Shown: positions 1 through 12,535, counted from the first letter of the stretch. The stretch is 64,000 nt of DNA from Daphnia pulex (GCF_021134715.1 NC_060019.1:2170001-2234000), one strand, 5' to 3'. Program-made: numbers and translations. The notes: a model not told the origin generated them from the sequence alone.

Positions 1-2
1 AT

Positions 3-821
3 GAATTGGCACCTCTTGTCGTCTCTCGTTTGGAATGGTGCAACCAAATCAACCGCTACCTGGACATGTTGAAGAATACGCCAGAGTCAATCGAGAGTGT
101 GGCGAATGGCATCGAGGTCCTGATGAATTACCACCAACTTCATCGATCGGAAGCGGAACAAGACCTCGTCGATGCCATTTTCAGCAGAGCTTTGAAAAAC
201 GGAAACATTTCTCACCTTTACGCCAAACTGTTGAAGCGACTGAGGAGCGGCGACCAGCAGAAAGGCTGGACACAGAACATCGTCCGTCTCTTGTTCCAAC
301 TCGCCGTCGAGGAATTCAACCGGCCGCTTGACAGTGACGACGAAAATGGCAAGTCGAGACTCGAAAAATTCAACAACGTCAAACTGATGGCCGCCATTTT
401 CAAGAGAGAAATGCCCGGAGTGCCGGACGGTTGGATCACAGACTGTGCCGAGACTTTAATCTACCGTCTCGAGACCGGAGTCACTGAAGAATCGGTTAAG
501 CAACTCTGCCTCTTCCTGACGACGCTGCTCATCGCTGAACCCGGAGAAAATTGTGATTCGATTACCCCGACCCGACAGAGACAATTGCTGACCTGCTTCG
601 AGGCTCTGGAACGAGCAGCAACTTCACCCAAAGTCCCTCAACAACCGGACGTGAAAATACAGAAATCGGATGCAACGACACAGACGTTGAAACCTGAGAG
701 CGAAGAGAGCGACACGGACACTTCTACGGACGAGTCGGACACGGATTCAGAGACTAATGGCCTGGAACCTGCTGAAATCCGCACGAACTCGGCTTCTGCC
801 TCTGACAACCGGATGAATTAG
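3..821 (+). CDS. MIF4G-domain (eIF4G-like) protein, 3' part
   Basis: The frame is open from the window edge, so the 5' end is missing; a TTG near the edge is not a real start. About 270 residues are visible. Residues 1-200 are helical and fit the second half of an MIF4G (HEAT-like) domain: LYAKLLKRL, then a segment around FNNVKLMAAIFKREM, then TEESVKQLCLFLTTL. These match the eIF4G pattern YA-x-LC-x2-L / NIKFIGELFK / EESLECLCRLLTTIG. MIF4G domains bind eIF4A and RNA in translation initiation or mRNA decay. The last 60 residues are an acidic Ser/Thr/Asp-rich tail, with no MA3 or W2 domain after it, so this is shorter than canonical eIF4G1. Which MIF4G family it belongs to cannot be decided. 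The stop is TAG at 819-821. Confidence 0.65.
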   Translation, partial: ELAPLVVSRLEWCNQINRYLDMLKNTPESIESVANGIEVLMNYHQLHRSEAEQDLVDAIFSRALKNGNISHLYAKLLKRLRSGDQQKGWTQNIVRLLFQLAVEEFNRPLDSDDENGKSRLEKFNNVKLMAAIFKREMPGVPDGWITDCAETLIYRLETGVTEESVKQLCLFLTTLLIAEPGENCDSITPTRQRQLLTCFEALERAATSPKVPQQPDVKIQKSDATTQTLKPESEESDTDTSTDESDTDSETNGLEPAEIRTNSASASDNRMN

Positions 822-1799
822 AAGAAACCGCCGTAAACTTAAACCGAGAAAAGTTCTGATCGTACAATTAATTTCTTTTTGTCTTCAATGTAATACGTTT
901 GAAGCTATCGATGAAATACAAAAAGTCTTTTAAAAATTTGTTTTTTCTTCTTTTTTTAAACATTTCACCGTAAATGCTGAAGGTACAATACTTTACAATA
1001 CTTAATTATTTTTACAGTAACAACACATTTTTACAGTAACAGCACATGTATTTTCCATTCACGAAACAAAAAACAATCGTTGACATTTAGCTAGACCAAT
1101 GTGCACGACTCAAGACCCATCCACAAATGCCATTGACTCTTCTATTTTCGGTTGGGAGTTTGGCTTTTCTACAAAAGTCTGTCTTTTTATATACTAGGGA
1201 AAAAGACATATTAAACTGCAGTAATTGGATATATCTGTTCAAAAGTGAACACAGACGATGATAGAGAAAGTGGTGTGCTAGGGAGGAGGGAGTGTCATCT
1301 GGGATTTTGAGTAAAAGTCACTGACCGTAAAAACGAAAAATAAATGTACTCTATAGTTGACTTAAAAGGTCAGTTATTTAAAATAGTGCGATGCCGAACG
1401 TGTTAAGATAACCTTATCTAGGTAATGTTCGAATTTTTTTCTGACCATTGCTCTTCTCCTCCTCTTTTAGCGCTTATTGCTACATTGATTACTTTATCTT
1501 CTAATTTTCGTCCTTTTTCCTTGAGTTCATTTGGATTTGTTAATTCATTTGGCGAATACAGAAGACTTTAAATTAGCTAATTTTAATTTGAAGAATGTAG
1601 ACTGAAACTGAAACTGAATCATGACTGAATAAAAAATTGAAACTTATTTCGGCAATTGACAACACTGCCTCAGCTGACAGGTGTTAGTCTGTCATGATGA
1701 TTGATGAATGAAGTTAATCGAATCACAAACAAAAGAAATTCAAAAATTTCATTTCCAGAAGTCCAAAAATAAAATTTGTTACCAGAAAAATAGCGGAAG
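822..1799. other. 3' UTR and intergenic AT-rich DNA
   Basis: No coding frame or RNA gene is recognised. It probably holds the 3' UTR of the MIF4G gene and the promoter of the zinc-finger gene. No clear TATA box or polyadenylation signal stands out. Confidence 0.5.
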
Positions 1800-2073
1800 A
1801 ATAAATTTTTAAGTAACGTTGAAGCTTATCTTGTTAACGTGTGGTCGTGTGGAAGCTTTTTTGGGCTCACAAATAGAAAACCGTCGCCCATGCTTATTAT
1901 CGTCTGAAGACCATAAGGTAAGTTTACAACAAATTATGTCTTTAGTCAGCACAGTCAGTATTTGGCTAAAAGTAAACCGAATTAACCGGGCCATCAAAAT
2001 TAAGTAATTAATATATTTTGTGTAGTTGTGTACTGTAGGTGCTGAAGTTGTGCATGTGGTTTTTTAAGAGACA

Positions 2074-2263
2074 TATTTGCAGAGAGTGCATTTGAATTCC
2101 TTGGTATGCATATTTTGGTGATTAAGGACAGTAGACGGATATTTAAAGTTTAGATCACACATATCGCTTTGATATTTTGATACCTGTTTGAAGTGGTGCT
2201 TCAAAATGCAAATCAGTTAACTGTTTTCAAAGCAGCTAATAATCTGTTTATTACCTTTTTTGA
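2074..2263 (-). repeat. Antisense copy of 3139-3316 in intron 1
   Basis: This 190-bp segment is the reverse complement, at roughly 90% identity by eye, of 3139-3316. The source includes intron 2 and the first part of the zinc-finger exon (YQCDMC and following). Because intron sequence is included, it is a DNA-level inverted duplication and not a retrocopy. In the pre-mRNA the two arms could pair across about 875 nt that contain the first two coding exons. Confidence 0.85.
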
Positions 2264-2593
2264 TGCTTGCAAGATGACCCCATCAATTAAGATCATGTTC
2301 TAACTCTGAGACAAAAAGTATGTAGGCAGGGAGTTTTTCCAGTTTGAAATTGTGTGTGAAAACATAGGAAAGTAAACTTGATTAACTTTGGCCAAATCGC
2401 TGTTTGGAATTCAGCTATACAACATTTGAAACTTAGTGTAAGTCTGATCCCTCTAGTTTACATCAATGCTCTTATAACAATTAAATGTGTCACTGAAATT
2501 GATATTGACTAAGATTCCAAGTACTTATATCTAATTGCTTGTTTTACATCCTAGCTCAGCCAAGCCAACAGATTTCGGTTTTGGTGACATCAA

Positions 2594-4627
2594 ATGGAAA
2601 GAATGCCAAAAGTCGGGAGGAGACACAAGTGGCGTTTAGTCCAAGAAAAAGGCTCTTTCGCCTGCTCACTATGTCCCTACAGCAACGATTTGCGGCACAG
2701 GTTAAAAGAACACTATAAGAAAGTCCACGATAAGACTATCGGAGATAATGAGTGTTGCGGTATCAGTTTTACCAGCAAAGAGGACCTTAAAAACCACATC
2801 TCTACAAGTCATCTTCATAAGTAAGTCGAAATTATTTGCTTTAAAATTGAATGTGAACTGATTTTGACAAATTATTAACTGTCGTAAATTTCAGATACAA
2901 ATGTCCTGACTGTGATAAAAATTTTACTTCCAAATTTGTACTAAAAAATCATCAGAACTTTGTCCACGGTGATTCCAAGGAATTCAAGTGTACCCTCTGC
3001 GAATACGAAACCAACTACAAAAATGGTCTGAAAAACCACATGAAACACAAACACGGGAAAAGGTCCAAGTATATGCAGTATGGCAGCGTTTTTGTCAAAA
3101 ACAAGTCCCTGAAACAGAACGCCGCAACGCGGCATCACCAAAGGTAATAAACAGACTATTAGCTGCTTTGAAAACAGTTTACTGATTTGCATTTTATAGC
3201 ACCACTTCAAACAGGTATCAATGCGATATGTGTGATCTAAACTTTAAATATCCGTCTTTGCTCCTTCGTCACCGAAATATGCATACCAAGGAATTCAAAT
3301 GCACTCTCTGCAAATATTCTGCAGCACGAATGGCTATTTTAATGAAACACATGAAAATGCATGAATCAGATGACGAACAGTCGTCGTCTTCGACGGTGAT
3401 TGACAAGTAAGTCGTACTTAAAAAAATCTGCCAAAATTAATTCACTGAAGATGGTGCTCATTCGTCAATTGTGTAGTTCTACTCCTAGCAGCGAAAACCG
3501 TGAACAGACGGATGTCGAGGAGGAACCGATAGGGTTCAGTAGAAATAATGAAAATGAAATTAAAGGTGATCTTCATTTTAATCAATTTTATTAAATATTT
3601 TGGTCAGTCAGTTTGTTTACATGTATTTCACATTCCATAGAGCAAGACCCACCTGATCTTCAAATAGAAGACGTGGCAAGACCGGAACCCCATTCATCAT
3701 TACATTACAGATCAAGTCAGGAGAACATCACTGATTTAGAAAATGTTGTAGACATGGAAGTGAGAAGCGATGACAGTAGTTCCCCTTCATCTGTCGTGGG
3801 AGTTGAGCCTCCAGATTTACACCCACTATCGTCAAGCCAATCGCGGCCAGTTGGGGCGACTCCATCTCATCGGCTAAACTCAATCCAGGAAGAGGCTCGC
3901 CAACTAAGGACGCAAATTTCCCCATCAACGACCCTTTCTGGAATTCTTTCTCTACTGGAGCGTTTACTAGAACTTTCTGCTTCCACCACGATTGAAATTC
4001 GTGATTCTGTGAAGTTTGAAATGCGTTCTCAAGCCATCGAATGCTTCGAATACTTGTGGAGCGCTTCTAAAATGGCAGTTTGCGTCTGGGAAGACATTGA
4101 AGGATCGATGGAAAGCAACCCTTCCCTCAAAGCTGTCCAGTATGCATACGAATTACTTCCTACATTTATTAAGTGGCACAAGATAAAACATCTCGAAATG
4201 GTGGGACACATAATTTTGCTCAGTATCAACACTGTTAAGAACTCTCAACATCAGGCATCGTTGATCCGTGAGTTTTTCAATTATAATTTTTTATCAGTTT
4301 TCTTTAGTTCGAACCATAGTTTTTATATTTTGCCCTTGTAAGCTCATTGTGTTTATTTATCTGTTGTTTGGCCTACATATCGACGTGGTAGGACATCGAG
4401 GAGCGGAACGCAAGCGGTTTTAAGGACGATTGAGGTGCGTACCGCCTCATGTATCGATACGGAATTGGGCAAGTCATATTTGATGATACTAAGATCTTAA
4501 TCGTATTCGGGTTTCATATGTTTAACATCACCATTGATCATTTTCAGGAAAATGCAAAGTCTTTATAGCCCAGCCGATGTATCGTATCTCAAGTATTGCG
4601 GGAAGGTCTTCGGTCTTTTTGGGTTAA
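2594..4627 (+). CDS. C2H2 zinc-finger protein, multi-exon
   Basis: Coding exons read as 2594-2820, 2895-3143, 3215-3406, 3477-3565, 3641-4267 and probably 4548-4627, with GTAAGT-like donors and CAG/TAG acceptors and phases that join. A 5' UTR exon likely ends at 1918 (donor GTAAGT) and splices to 2555. The first four exons carry about seven C2H2 fingers; five are standard (for example FACSLCPYSNDLRHRLKEHY, YKCPDC...H...H, FKCTLC twice, YQCDMC), and two lack one ligand or more. Such tandem fingers bind DNA or RNA in the nucleus. The large 3641-4267 exon encodes an acidic linker and then a helical region of about 120 residues that I do not recognise. The last exon is uncertain: spliced from 4267 it ends at 4627, but a better finger-like sequence lies in another frame (see findings). 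Intron 1 contains an inverted copy of exon 3. Confidence 0.75.
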
Positions 4628-5945
4628 AGGCTCATATATCTCAGTATCACAAGGCTGGCGGCAAAATCTAATTGAACCAACCATTTGACCATTCTAATTC
4701 CGTTTAGTATATTAGTGTTCTCCTGTATTTGCTACCTGGGTACTAAAATTTTATAACTTGACTTAAACTAGTCGAGGAGAATTCTTCATTTTCAGTGTTT
4801 GGTTTACGTTTTTATTTTCCGGCTGTTTATGAGTTTTGCAAAGAAGTATTACTAATTAAGTTCCAGGTACCATTATATCTATCATTGTCGATTTACTTGG
4901 AACTTCGCAGAAAGTGTAGCAGATTGCTCATGTAGTTTGCACATGTATCGGCATTAATATTTTATCGTATTTCGTAACGTTTTTACTGTTTTAGGTTATC
5001 GCCTTTCTCTAGGACACAATCAACCGCGAAAATTGATGACAACTTTCGGAATCAACTTTTTTGTGAAACAACTTTTTAATTTCCTTTTTTATAATTGTAA
5101 TTAGCACATGTGATCCAAACTAACTTACGGTTTTCATCTATTTCCAGAATTATCTTAACATTCCCTTAAATTTTGTTGGCCTCGATTACAATTGAAAAAG
5201 GTCAATATTTATGGTCACCACGATTTTATTCCCAGTTAAATTAAAATTGAAAAGTGAACATTAAGGAGGTTAGTAGTTGTTGATAGTACAAAAGCGTGAT
5301 AGTATAAAAACCCTCCTGTCAAATACTCATCGCTTTGATTTTCGCTCATCCCGTCTTCACTTTTTATCACGTCTTTTCACCACGTCTTTTGACCGCGTCT
5401 TCTCACCTCGCCTTCTCATCTCATCAAATATTATTGGTTAAATTGGTAAGGATGCTGCTTACTTTCGTATCGCTTTTGCCCTTGCTGACGTGACGTGTTT
5501 ATACGGCAAATTTATGCGTCAGTGATGAAGTAAAAGAAACTTTCGTGTTTCCTTTTGGGAGGTGATAAATGCTTATATTAGTGTCTTTGCTGTGTGTATT
5601 TGAGCTATCGGGGAGGGTGATTTGAACCAAGCATAAATAGAGAAACTAAGTTTGACTAAGTTCCCTTTTTCCCCGTATTCTTTAAATTTAGGTTTCATTG
5701 GTTTTCTTTTTTTATTTCGCCTTAAAAAGTACTTAGTTAGTAGTTAGTAGAGTTACTTTATCTGTTATTTCTTGAACATATTTCGTTCCTATCCGCTCTT
5801 ATTACCTAATTTAACAATTTAACATATTATAGCAATACGCATACTAGTATATTTCTTGAAGATAAGCCAATGGCGAAGGCTTGCATAAAATTTAAATACC
5901 GGCAGGTGATGATAGTTTGGGTTTTGGTCAGTGGGTAAATTAAAT
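4628..5945. other. Intergenic, with TATA-like site and imperfect 11-mer repeats
   Basis: No protein gene is recognised. A TATAAAAACCC motif lies at about 5303. It is followed at 5350-5420 by about six imperfect copies of a CACGTCTTTTC-type 11-mer and then by a donor-like GTAAGG at 5446. This could be the 5' end of a non-coding or unrecognised transcript, or a solo-LTR promoter. The 3' UTR of the minus-strand EndoU gene must also lie here. Confidence 0.4.
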
Positions 5946-7110
5946 TTAATAGGTAGGGTAAGCGCTGCCAACATAGGTATTTCCATTATACGCCAAAGTG
6001 TAAGTTTGGTAAGCGTAGGGTGTGCCATCAGCGCCGAGGAGTGGGCACTTGGCGTTGGGTCTGGACAGGAAGCAGACGGTGGCCAGGGCCAATTCGATTT
6101 CGGGGCTGCCAGACACAGAGATGGAACTGATTGATTTGTAAATGCCGTCCCAGTTCATGGGCATTTCAACGACGGAGCTCTAGTTAAATAAATAACCAAC
6201 CGAATTGAAATGAAGAATTTTATCGTTTTTAAATAATTGTTTAAGGTCTTCATATAATTGAAATACTAACCACGCCCAAATCGATTTTGGTCATGTAGCC
6301 CAGGTAGTTCATCTTTCCGGCCAATTCGTCGCGATAATACTTGATCCATCCGTGGTATCCGGAAATGCTGTTTCCGTTCTTTTCTCCCAGGAAGACGTGT
6401 TCCAGTCCGGAAGAGCCTTCAATTCCCCCACCGCGATTGTATTGGCCCATCCAGATGAGACGCAAGTACTCCTTGAAGACGGCGATATCCGCATCAGCCA
6501 ATCCTGATTGTATTTTTGGTAACCAATAAAATATTATCTAGAATTTTTAAATGAATTAAGTTAATACCTTTGGAAACAAGGAATTCGTGGGCTTGTTGAA
6601 AAACACTAGTGGCCAGAATGGCGTCCAAGAAAGCATCGTTTTCGGTCTGCTCTGCAGCTGTGATCACTTCAGTCACTTTGCAGTTCTCGTCGTAATTGTC
6701 GAAAAGAGCCAACAGAGCGCTGATGGTCGGTCCGGAGAAGGCATCAGCCGGAACACTCGTAAATAGCCTAAAAAGAGGTAATAATAAACAAAGTGACACA
6801 AGTACATTTTAAAAATAATAATACGAATAATGACTAACGGTAGTGGAGCTTTGTCTGTGGTGCTTCCGGATGTCGTGGTTGATTGCATGTTAAGGACAAT
6901 ACCCTGGACAGCGTTAACGTCATCGATGTGGAGCTGCTGGGAAAGAGCCTGGAGCTCAGCATCGGTGACTGTTGCCCTTTCAACTATTGATAGAATTTGT
7001 GAGTATAAAATGAAATGAATTACGTTTTACTACATTTTTTATTTACCTGCATATGCATCAATTCGTAGAGCACCAATGGCGCAAACCGTTAAAAGAGCTA
7101 GGAACTTCAT
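5946..7110 (-). CDS. Secreted EndoU-type (poly(U)-specific) endoribonuclease
   Basis: Five exons: 7047-7110, 6839-6983, 6568-6767, 6271-6503 and 5946-6179, giving 876 nt or 291 residues. All introns are 60-75 to about 90 nt with GT-AG ends (two donors are GTTAGT). The protein starts with a signal peptide, MKFLALLTVCAIGALRIDAYA, so it is probably secreted. The XendoU core is clear: EHVFLGE carries the first catalytic His with flanking Glu, SGYHGWI the second His, WDGIYK the likely catalytic Lys, and SGSPEIELALATVCF the conserved C-terminal strand. The family cleaves RNA at uridines in a metal-dependent way. Length fits a single-domain member (compare placental protein 11 and Drosophila EndoU proteins), without an added somatomedin-B domain. 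No catalytic residue is missing. A TATA box lies 63 bp upstream of the ATG. Confidence 0.88.
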
Positions 7111-7172
7111 GGTGAACTTCTGTTGGGGAACAGTTTAGATCTCCTGAAACGACTGGTACACTCATTTCTTCA

Positions 7173-7178
7173 TTTATA
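7173..7178 (-). promoter_or_regulatory. TATA box of the EndoU gene
   Basis: On the minus strand CTATAAATG is read here, 63 bp upstream of the start codon. That predicts transcription starting near 7145 and a 5' UTR of about 35 nt. Confidence 0.6.
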
Positions 7179-7189
7179 GTAGCCCCGTA

Positions 7190-9368
7190 CTGAGCCAAAC
7201 GTCGATAAGCAAGCAAGTAGTAAACACGGATATAACCATAAAAAAGGGAATGGTGCGATTGTTCGGACTTTGACGTTTGATTTACGAATAGGTATGCGCC
7301 CGTTTGCTTACAGTCCATCACGTTGATTACATGTGATTGAACGAGGTCACATTATGTTATAGTTAATCTAGACATGTATGCGCTCAATAAGCTTGTAAAT
7401 TATTGCGATGAGGCAATCGTCGGTCGTTTTATTTATAAGTAAAATAATCTTTATTTGAACTGTTGGCCTTAGCTATCTACAAATAGAAGATAACACCGTG
7501 TATATTTCAAAAATTTTTGAACCAAGAGTTCAATAATCCTATATTTCAGTTTCACTGATCAATACCATAAGCAGTAAGATGTTTAATTCTTAATAATGTA
7601 ATGTACATAAATATTTCCTTGAGCGCAAGTTAAATATTTTCAAATGAAAAAATTCCGAACAAAAATGCGCAACAAGCACAAATTCATAACCACCAACACT
7701 GTTAGCGACTTTTAAAGAATTGATGCTTATAACTTGTTGTACCAGCTTTTCAAAAAGAAGTAATAGCTGTTGTTACCCGATTACGTTTCTTTTTTTTATA
7801 AATTCGAATTTTGATTACTAAATTCTTGTTGTCATTACGTTTTCATGGTGTTGCCGATAACGGCGACAAAAACGGCGTTTACTTCCGAAATGTTGAACGA
7901 GCATGTTAAAGAGTTCTAAAACCATGAAATTACAGCTGTCTGCGCTAACCTGGCGGTTTTTCATGGGTTAAAAATTCTTTTGTGCTAAATTGTTTCACTG
8001 TCATTTTCTTTAGATATTCTTGGTATTATTTTGCTGTTTGGTAGGGCTACATAGTTCAAAGAATTCAAGAAAAAAATTTAGTTGACCAATGACCACTGAA
8101 CTGTTCGATTCCCATTGTTTGAAACATATTATAACATCCCTGCAGAGATCCCCCTGAGTTTGAACGGACTACAAGTATGTACCATCGAAAGGCGGTTTCT
8201 GTCACAGTCTAAAAAACAACGCTTGAGATCAGTATCGCCATACTCTGATCCTTGAATAAAGTTGGTAGCTACTATTGCATGTATACCTTAGTAACTCAGG
8301 TTAGTTTATTTCATTCCCCCCCTTTTTCTAATCATTTTCTGTTCTAATTCTTTTGTGTTATTGAGCTTTTATTTTCTTACATCATCAATATCCTTTCATC
8401 ATCAATCCTTTTTTAGTTTGTTAAAACGAAAAAAAGGGGTCACCCGGTGGCCATGCCCTATTATTTAGTCCGTAAACTGGGGCGGGAGGTTGCTTCTTCC
8501 TATTTAATTTAAGTCATTTGTCCTAAGCCTTCGAGAGTTACATACACGCATTTAGCTGCTTCGCTAGTGCGTTATCTGATAACAATGATGTGCATTTCGT
8601 TTAGCAACATGCGTAATGGCTTATACGTAATCGGGGCGTTGTCGGAGAATATGGTAGAGTGGGAAATTTTTGATTTATGAAGGATGCTTAACTTACCGTT
8701 ACTATACCTACCTATGTGTCTTAATTCACAGATTATTCGATCTCCGAATCACATCACAGTGGCGCCGTAGCGGGTGTGTGAGGAACTAACAATGCTCACC
8801 AGGGGGTTCGAACACTGGTATCAAGGCGCATCGTATTTATTCGTGATGCGACGTCTTATCCAATACACCCGCTCCTCCACCATTATAATAAATTTAAAAG
8901 GGTAATATTTTTTGATTTCATTAGACGATCGCTAAACATGGAATCTGCTGTATCGATGATTACAAACGATACTGGTAAAATTTCAACACACTGAATTTCA
9001 ATCGGTTTTGTTTCATAATAGGTCTAACAAGTGTGTATGAATAAGAAACTATCTAATGTATTGACTTTACTGGTTTACGAGAATTCAATTTACTTTTTCA
9101 AAAATAAATTGTGATGAAAGCATAGATGCCATGAAATCAAAAGCAATAAGTTGAAGGAACTTATTCTTACCTTACATATCATTATCTTCTAATTATTTTA
9201 TTTTGGTAGAATTTTAACAAAAAACTTTGCAATGTATTGATATCGTTTGATTGCGACTTAATCGACGTAAACTAAAACGTTCACGTTAAGACGTAATCGT
9301 TGACGTAAGCTTATGCCCGAGTTGTTCGGCCCCGCTGTTGGTGGCGCTCGTGTCGTACCCATTCGATG
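7190..9368. other. Intergenic AT-rich DNA
   Basis: No coding exons are recognised in either strand. It holds the tRNA-like repeat at 8797-8880 described separately and otherwise only short simple-sequence runs. Confidence 0.5.
8797..8880 (-). repeat. tRNA-like sequence, probable SINE head
   Basis: On the minus strand an A-box-like GGTGTATTGGATAAG is followed 55 nt later by a B box GTTCGAACC. A perfect 6-bp stem (CGCATC/GATGCG) with a 12-nt loop lies between them, where an anticodon arm would be. The acceptor ends do not pair, so it is not a functional tRNA gene. A tRNA-derived SINE or old tRNA pseudogene is the likely origin. Confidence 0.4.
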
Positions 9369-9375
9369 GCACACC

Positions 9376-9950
9376 CATGGACTACTTAAGCTAGAGGACG
9401 GGACCCTCGTCCTATCCCGCCGTGTTATAGCTTGTCGGGTGGATTTTTAATCATAATTTTTGAAGAAGGGTCAATCGATAGAGATTTAAAAAGCTATTAT
9501 AAGTCTCCAATGCACATTTCTTGTGAAGATATTAAATTAAAAGATATTTGCGTTTTAATTTTGAGAGGACGGGAGAGGTGTTCGTTGGTTGTCTCCACCT
9601 AGCGCTAAGAATTCTAAACTCTTCCATGGTTTTTAGAAAGAAAACAATCAGAAACCAGAGAATCACCAGAGAATCACAGATAGCAGACGCACCTAATCAT
9701 ACCAAACCAAACCAAAACCAGAGAATCACAGAGTGGTCAACCAACAATCACCGCTATGCGGCGACAACCAACGAACACCTACGTCAATTTCTAATTAAAA
9801 TATCACCGAAATTAAATAATTCCCGCATAGGGATAATTTAATAGACTCTAGCTCATTTTTGAAGCTCGATTCATTAGAGTAACAAAAAAAAAATGGTAGC
9901 CGACATAGGATTTGTCGAAGTGACCCGTCCTCTAGCTTAAGTAGTCCATG
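9376..9950. mobile_element. Non-autonomous inverted-repeat element (MITE), 575 bp
   Basis: Terminal inverted repeats of about 29 bp (9376-9404 and 9922-9950, one mismatch, starting CATGGACTACTTAAG) are flanked by a direct repeat GCACACC at 9369-9375 and 9951-9957. This is the layout of a DNA-transposon MITE with a 7-bp (possibly 8-bp) target-site duplication. The interior has no transposase and contains a short run of CCAGAGAATCAC-like repeats (9655-9735). The superfamily is not decided; hAT-type length of duplication is closest. Confidence 0.7.
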
Positions 9951-9957
9951 GCACACC

Positions 9958-12528
9958 CCACAGGCCCACACGGCCACACCGATTTCCTGCTTGCTGCATT
10001 AGGCATTACTTGTCTTGTCCAAATGTCAAGTGCAAATTATTCCTTGATATTTTAGTTTCGATCTTTTGTTGTTGAGTCATTCTCTTCTCTGGTCAATTCA
10101 TTTCTCGGTCAATTTTATTGCGACGAACATCAGCACGGAAATGTCCTCCAATTGTGATTGATGCCTGCGAATTTATTTGTTTCAGTCGCTTTTATTTCTA
10201 AAGTGCCGGACCATCAGTGTGTTGAAATTCGGTTTCTTCTTTGTACATTCAACTTTCGACAGTTATTACGTAATTTAAAAAAAAAAAAAAAATTGGGCTT
10301 CTTTGTGGTGGCGTCTTTGTGCTTGTTGATTTTTATTTCAAAACAGTTCCAAGTCAACTTGAATTTCATCCTCGTCAAATTGCAGCAAACCAGCTACTCA
10401 CCTAAGTAAATCAATTTTAATAGACCAACAGAAACTAGTTATGTCTTTCGAGAATGTCCAACAGTAAAAAGTGAAATGTCCGGAAATATCATAGAAGAAC
10501 ACCTTTCAAGTTTTCCCGATCCAATCGAATCGCGACCACAAATTTTGTTGTCTGCATTTTATGCAACACTTCGAACGATATCTAAAATTGCAAATTACGT
10601 ACCGTATTTATTTGAGCTTCATTTTTACCCTTCAAAGTGTTTGAAGACAATCATCTGTTGCCGTCTAATACCTGTTTGATTATTTATTGAAAATGAACCA
10701 TGTTTAGGCTTACTTAAATTCTTTTCCTTTGAAAGCTTTGATGAGTAACGGTCGATGCCTTTCTTTCTTGTAACCCAAAGTGATTTGCAATTCGGTCGTT
10801 CAGTATCTCATTTGGTAGTGCTGGGTACATCCAAATCATCCATCTGGTTCAATGCAGAATTCTAGCGAGTTTATTGCGGGACTTATTGGAAAAGGCTTAG
10901 CTTTGATATTCGTCTCCATAGTACATTTCCATAGCCAGCTCATAAGAAGACGTGCACCGTACACCATAATCGTTTGGCAGGAAATGTGATTGGGCTGCAC
11001 ACTTGTAGTTGGGCTGATATCCATTTTTTCCCTTCTGTTTTTGTCAATTGCTTTCCATTTGACCCTTCGTTATTGGACTTTCCTCCTCATCTAAAGTGAA
11101 CATGCAAATCCATCTCAAGTCACCTCAATCGGTGCCATTACAGAATTAGATCTTTGAATTGCGTTTAACTTTGTTTGGCTGATATCAAAAGTACTGTATT
11201 GCCGATTATATTGCGATTATATTTCTACCAGGCCACTGGTAACTGGTATATCGCTTATTTCTTTGTAATACCTTTTTTTGTTATTTCCTGAAATGTAAAA
11301 TTTAGAAATTAGGTTGATGAAGTTGATTGCGTCATTAATTTCCCAATTCCTCAATAGCACTCAAGCATTTGCTGCGTATATACCTGCATCGTCAGTCGAG
11401 ATGTTTCATCATGGGGAATCAGGGGGAAAACAGCAGATAATTCAATTTTTGGTGTTTTTAATGGAATAAAACCTGCTCTTCTGTATTGTCATGGGATTTC
11501 CCTAGCCGCAACCGTCCCCGTTCTTGCGCTTTTCCACGGCACACAAGGTCAGAAACAGAAAAATGTTGTGACCAAAAGAAACGACATTGTAGGAAAGTAA
11601 TTTACTTGAATCGTTATTTACTGGTTTATTTTGGTTTTAATAGATTGTATTTTATTTCTTTATACGTGCTTATATTACACCTAGGTATTATATACAGTCT
11701 GGGAATTACGATACAAATTTCTTTATCATTAGACATTTAGACAGATAAATTTCTTTTCTTCAAATCAACGATCCGCAAAATTCATTTTAGACGAGATTTA
11801 TTACCATAACTGTTTTTAATGCAATGCCAAAAGCACAAGAAAGGTTTAGAATAAATTCAAATTTGGGATATGAAAAGGGATGACAACCAGAGAAACCCGT
11901 TACCATTATTTCGATGTTATTTTTCTTTGGAACTTGTTTTAAAAATGCTGTTTTTTTTCAGAAAAGAAAGAAATTTCGTGATCGTTGGAGAGCGACAGGA
12001 GGAGGTGTCGAGATAGAACAGCAGCACACGATCGAGTCGTCCACAGTTAGAGATAACAATGAAAGACACGCATGAGTCAATTTAACTGGAAAATTCAAGA
12101 AAGGCCCATAAATAGTAATGTTGTTGGGACTGGCTTGAAATTGCGAACTCTTCTGCTGAAGGTGCAACAACCGCCGCCATGGCCAAGAGTGGCCAACGCC
12201 CTTATAGCCTACAATCCGCGCGCGATTCCTTTTCCAAAATGACTAGCGAAATGTTTTGATATTAATTTCAAGGCCAATGTCCGTAACCGGGGAACTGTTG
12301 GAAAACCCAGCCACCACCAATCTTCCTCGATCTTCCTACGTATATGTTGAAGAATCAATTCAATGTCGTGCATCGGTCATACACCAAAGTCAGAAAGAAA
12401 AAAGATATGCGAGCGAGATGAGAAACCAGTTGCTGGCTCATGTGAATGCACCTGTAGGGAGGGGACTTTGGGTGTGGCCCATATCTAGGGAAGGATTGTC
12501 ATGCGGATTCGGACAGCGATTTTCGGGG
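9958..12528. other. Intergenic DNA without recognised genes
   Basis: Both strands were read; no exon series, tRNA or transposase motif was found. Open frames here are short, lack splice context and look random. The last 300 bases are presumably the upstream control region of the aminopeptidase gene. Confidence 0.5.
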
Positions 12529-12529
12529 G

Positions 12530-12535
12530 TATAAA
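12530..12535 (+). promoter_or_regulatory. TATA box of the aminopeptidase gene
   Basis: GGGTATAAATTGGCCC is placed 83 bp upstream of the ATG at 12613. Transcription would start near 12560. Confidence 0.6.
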
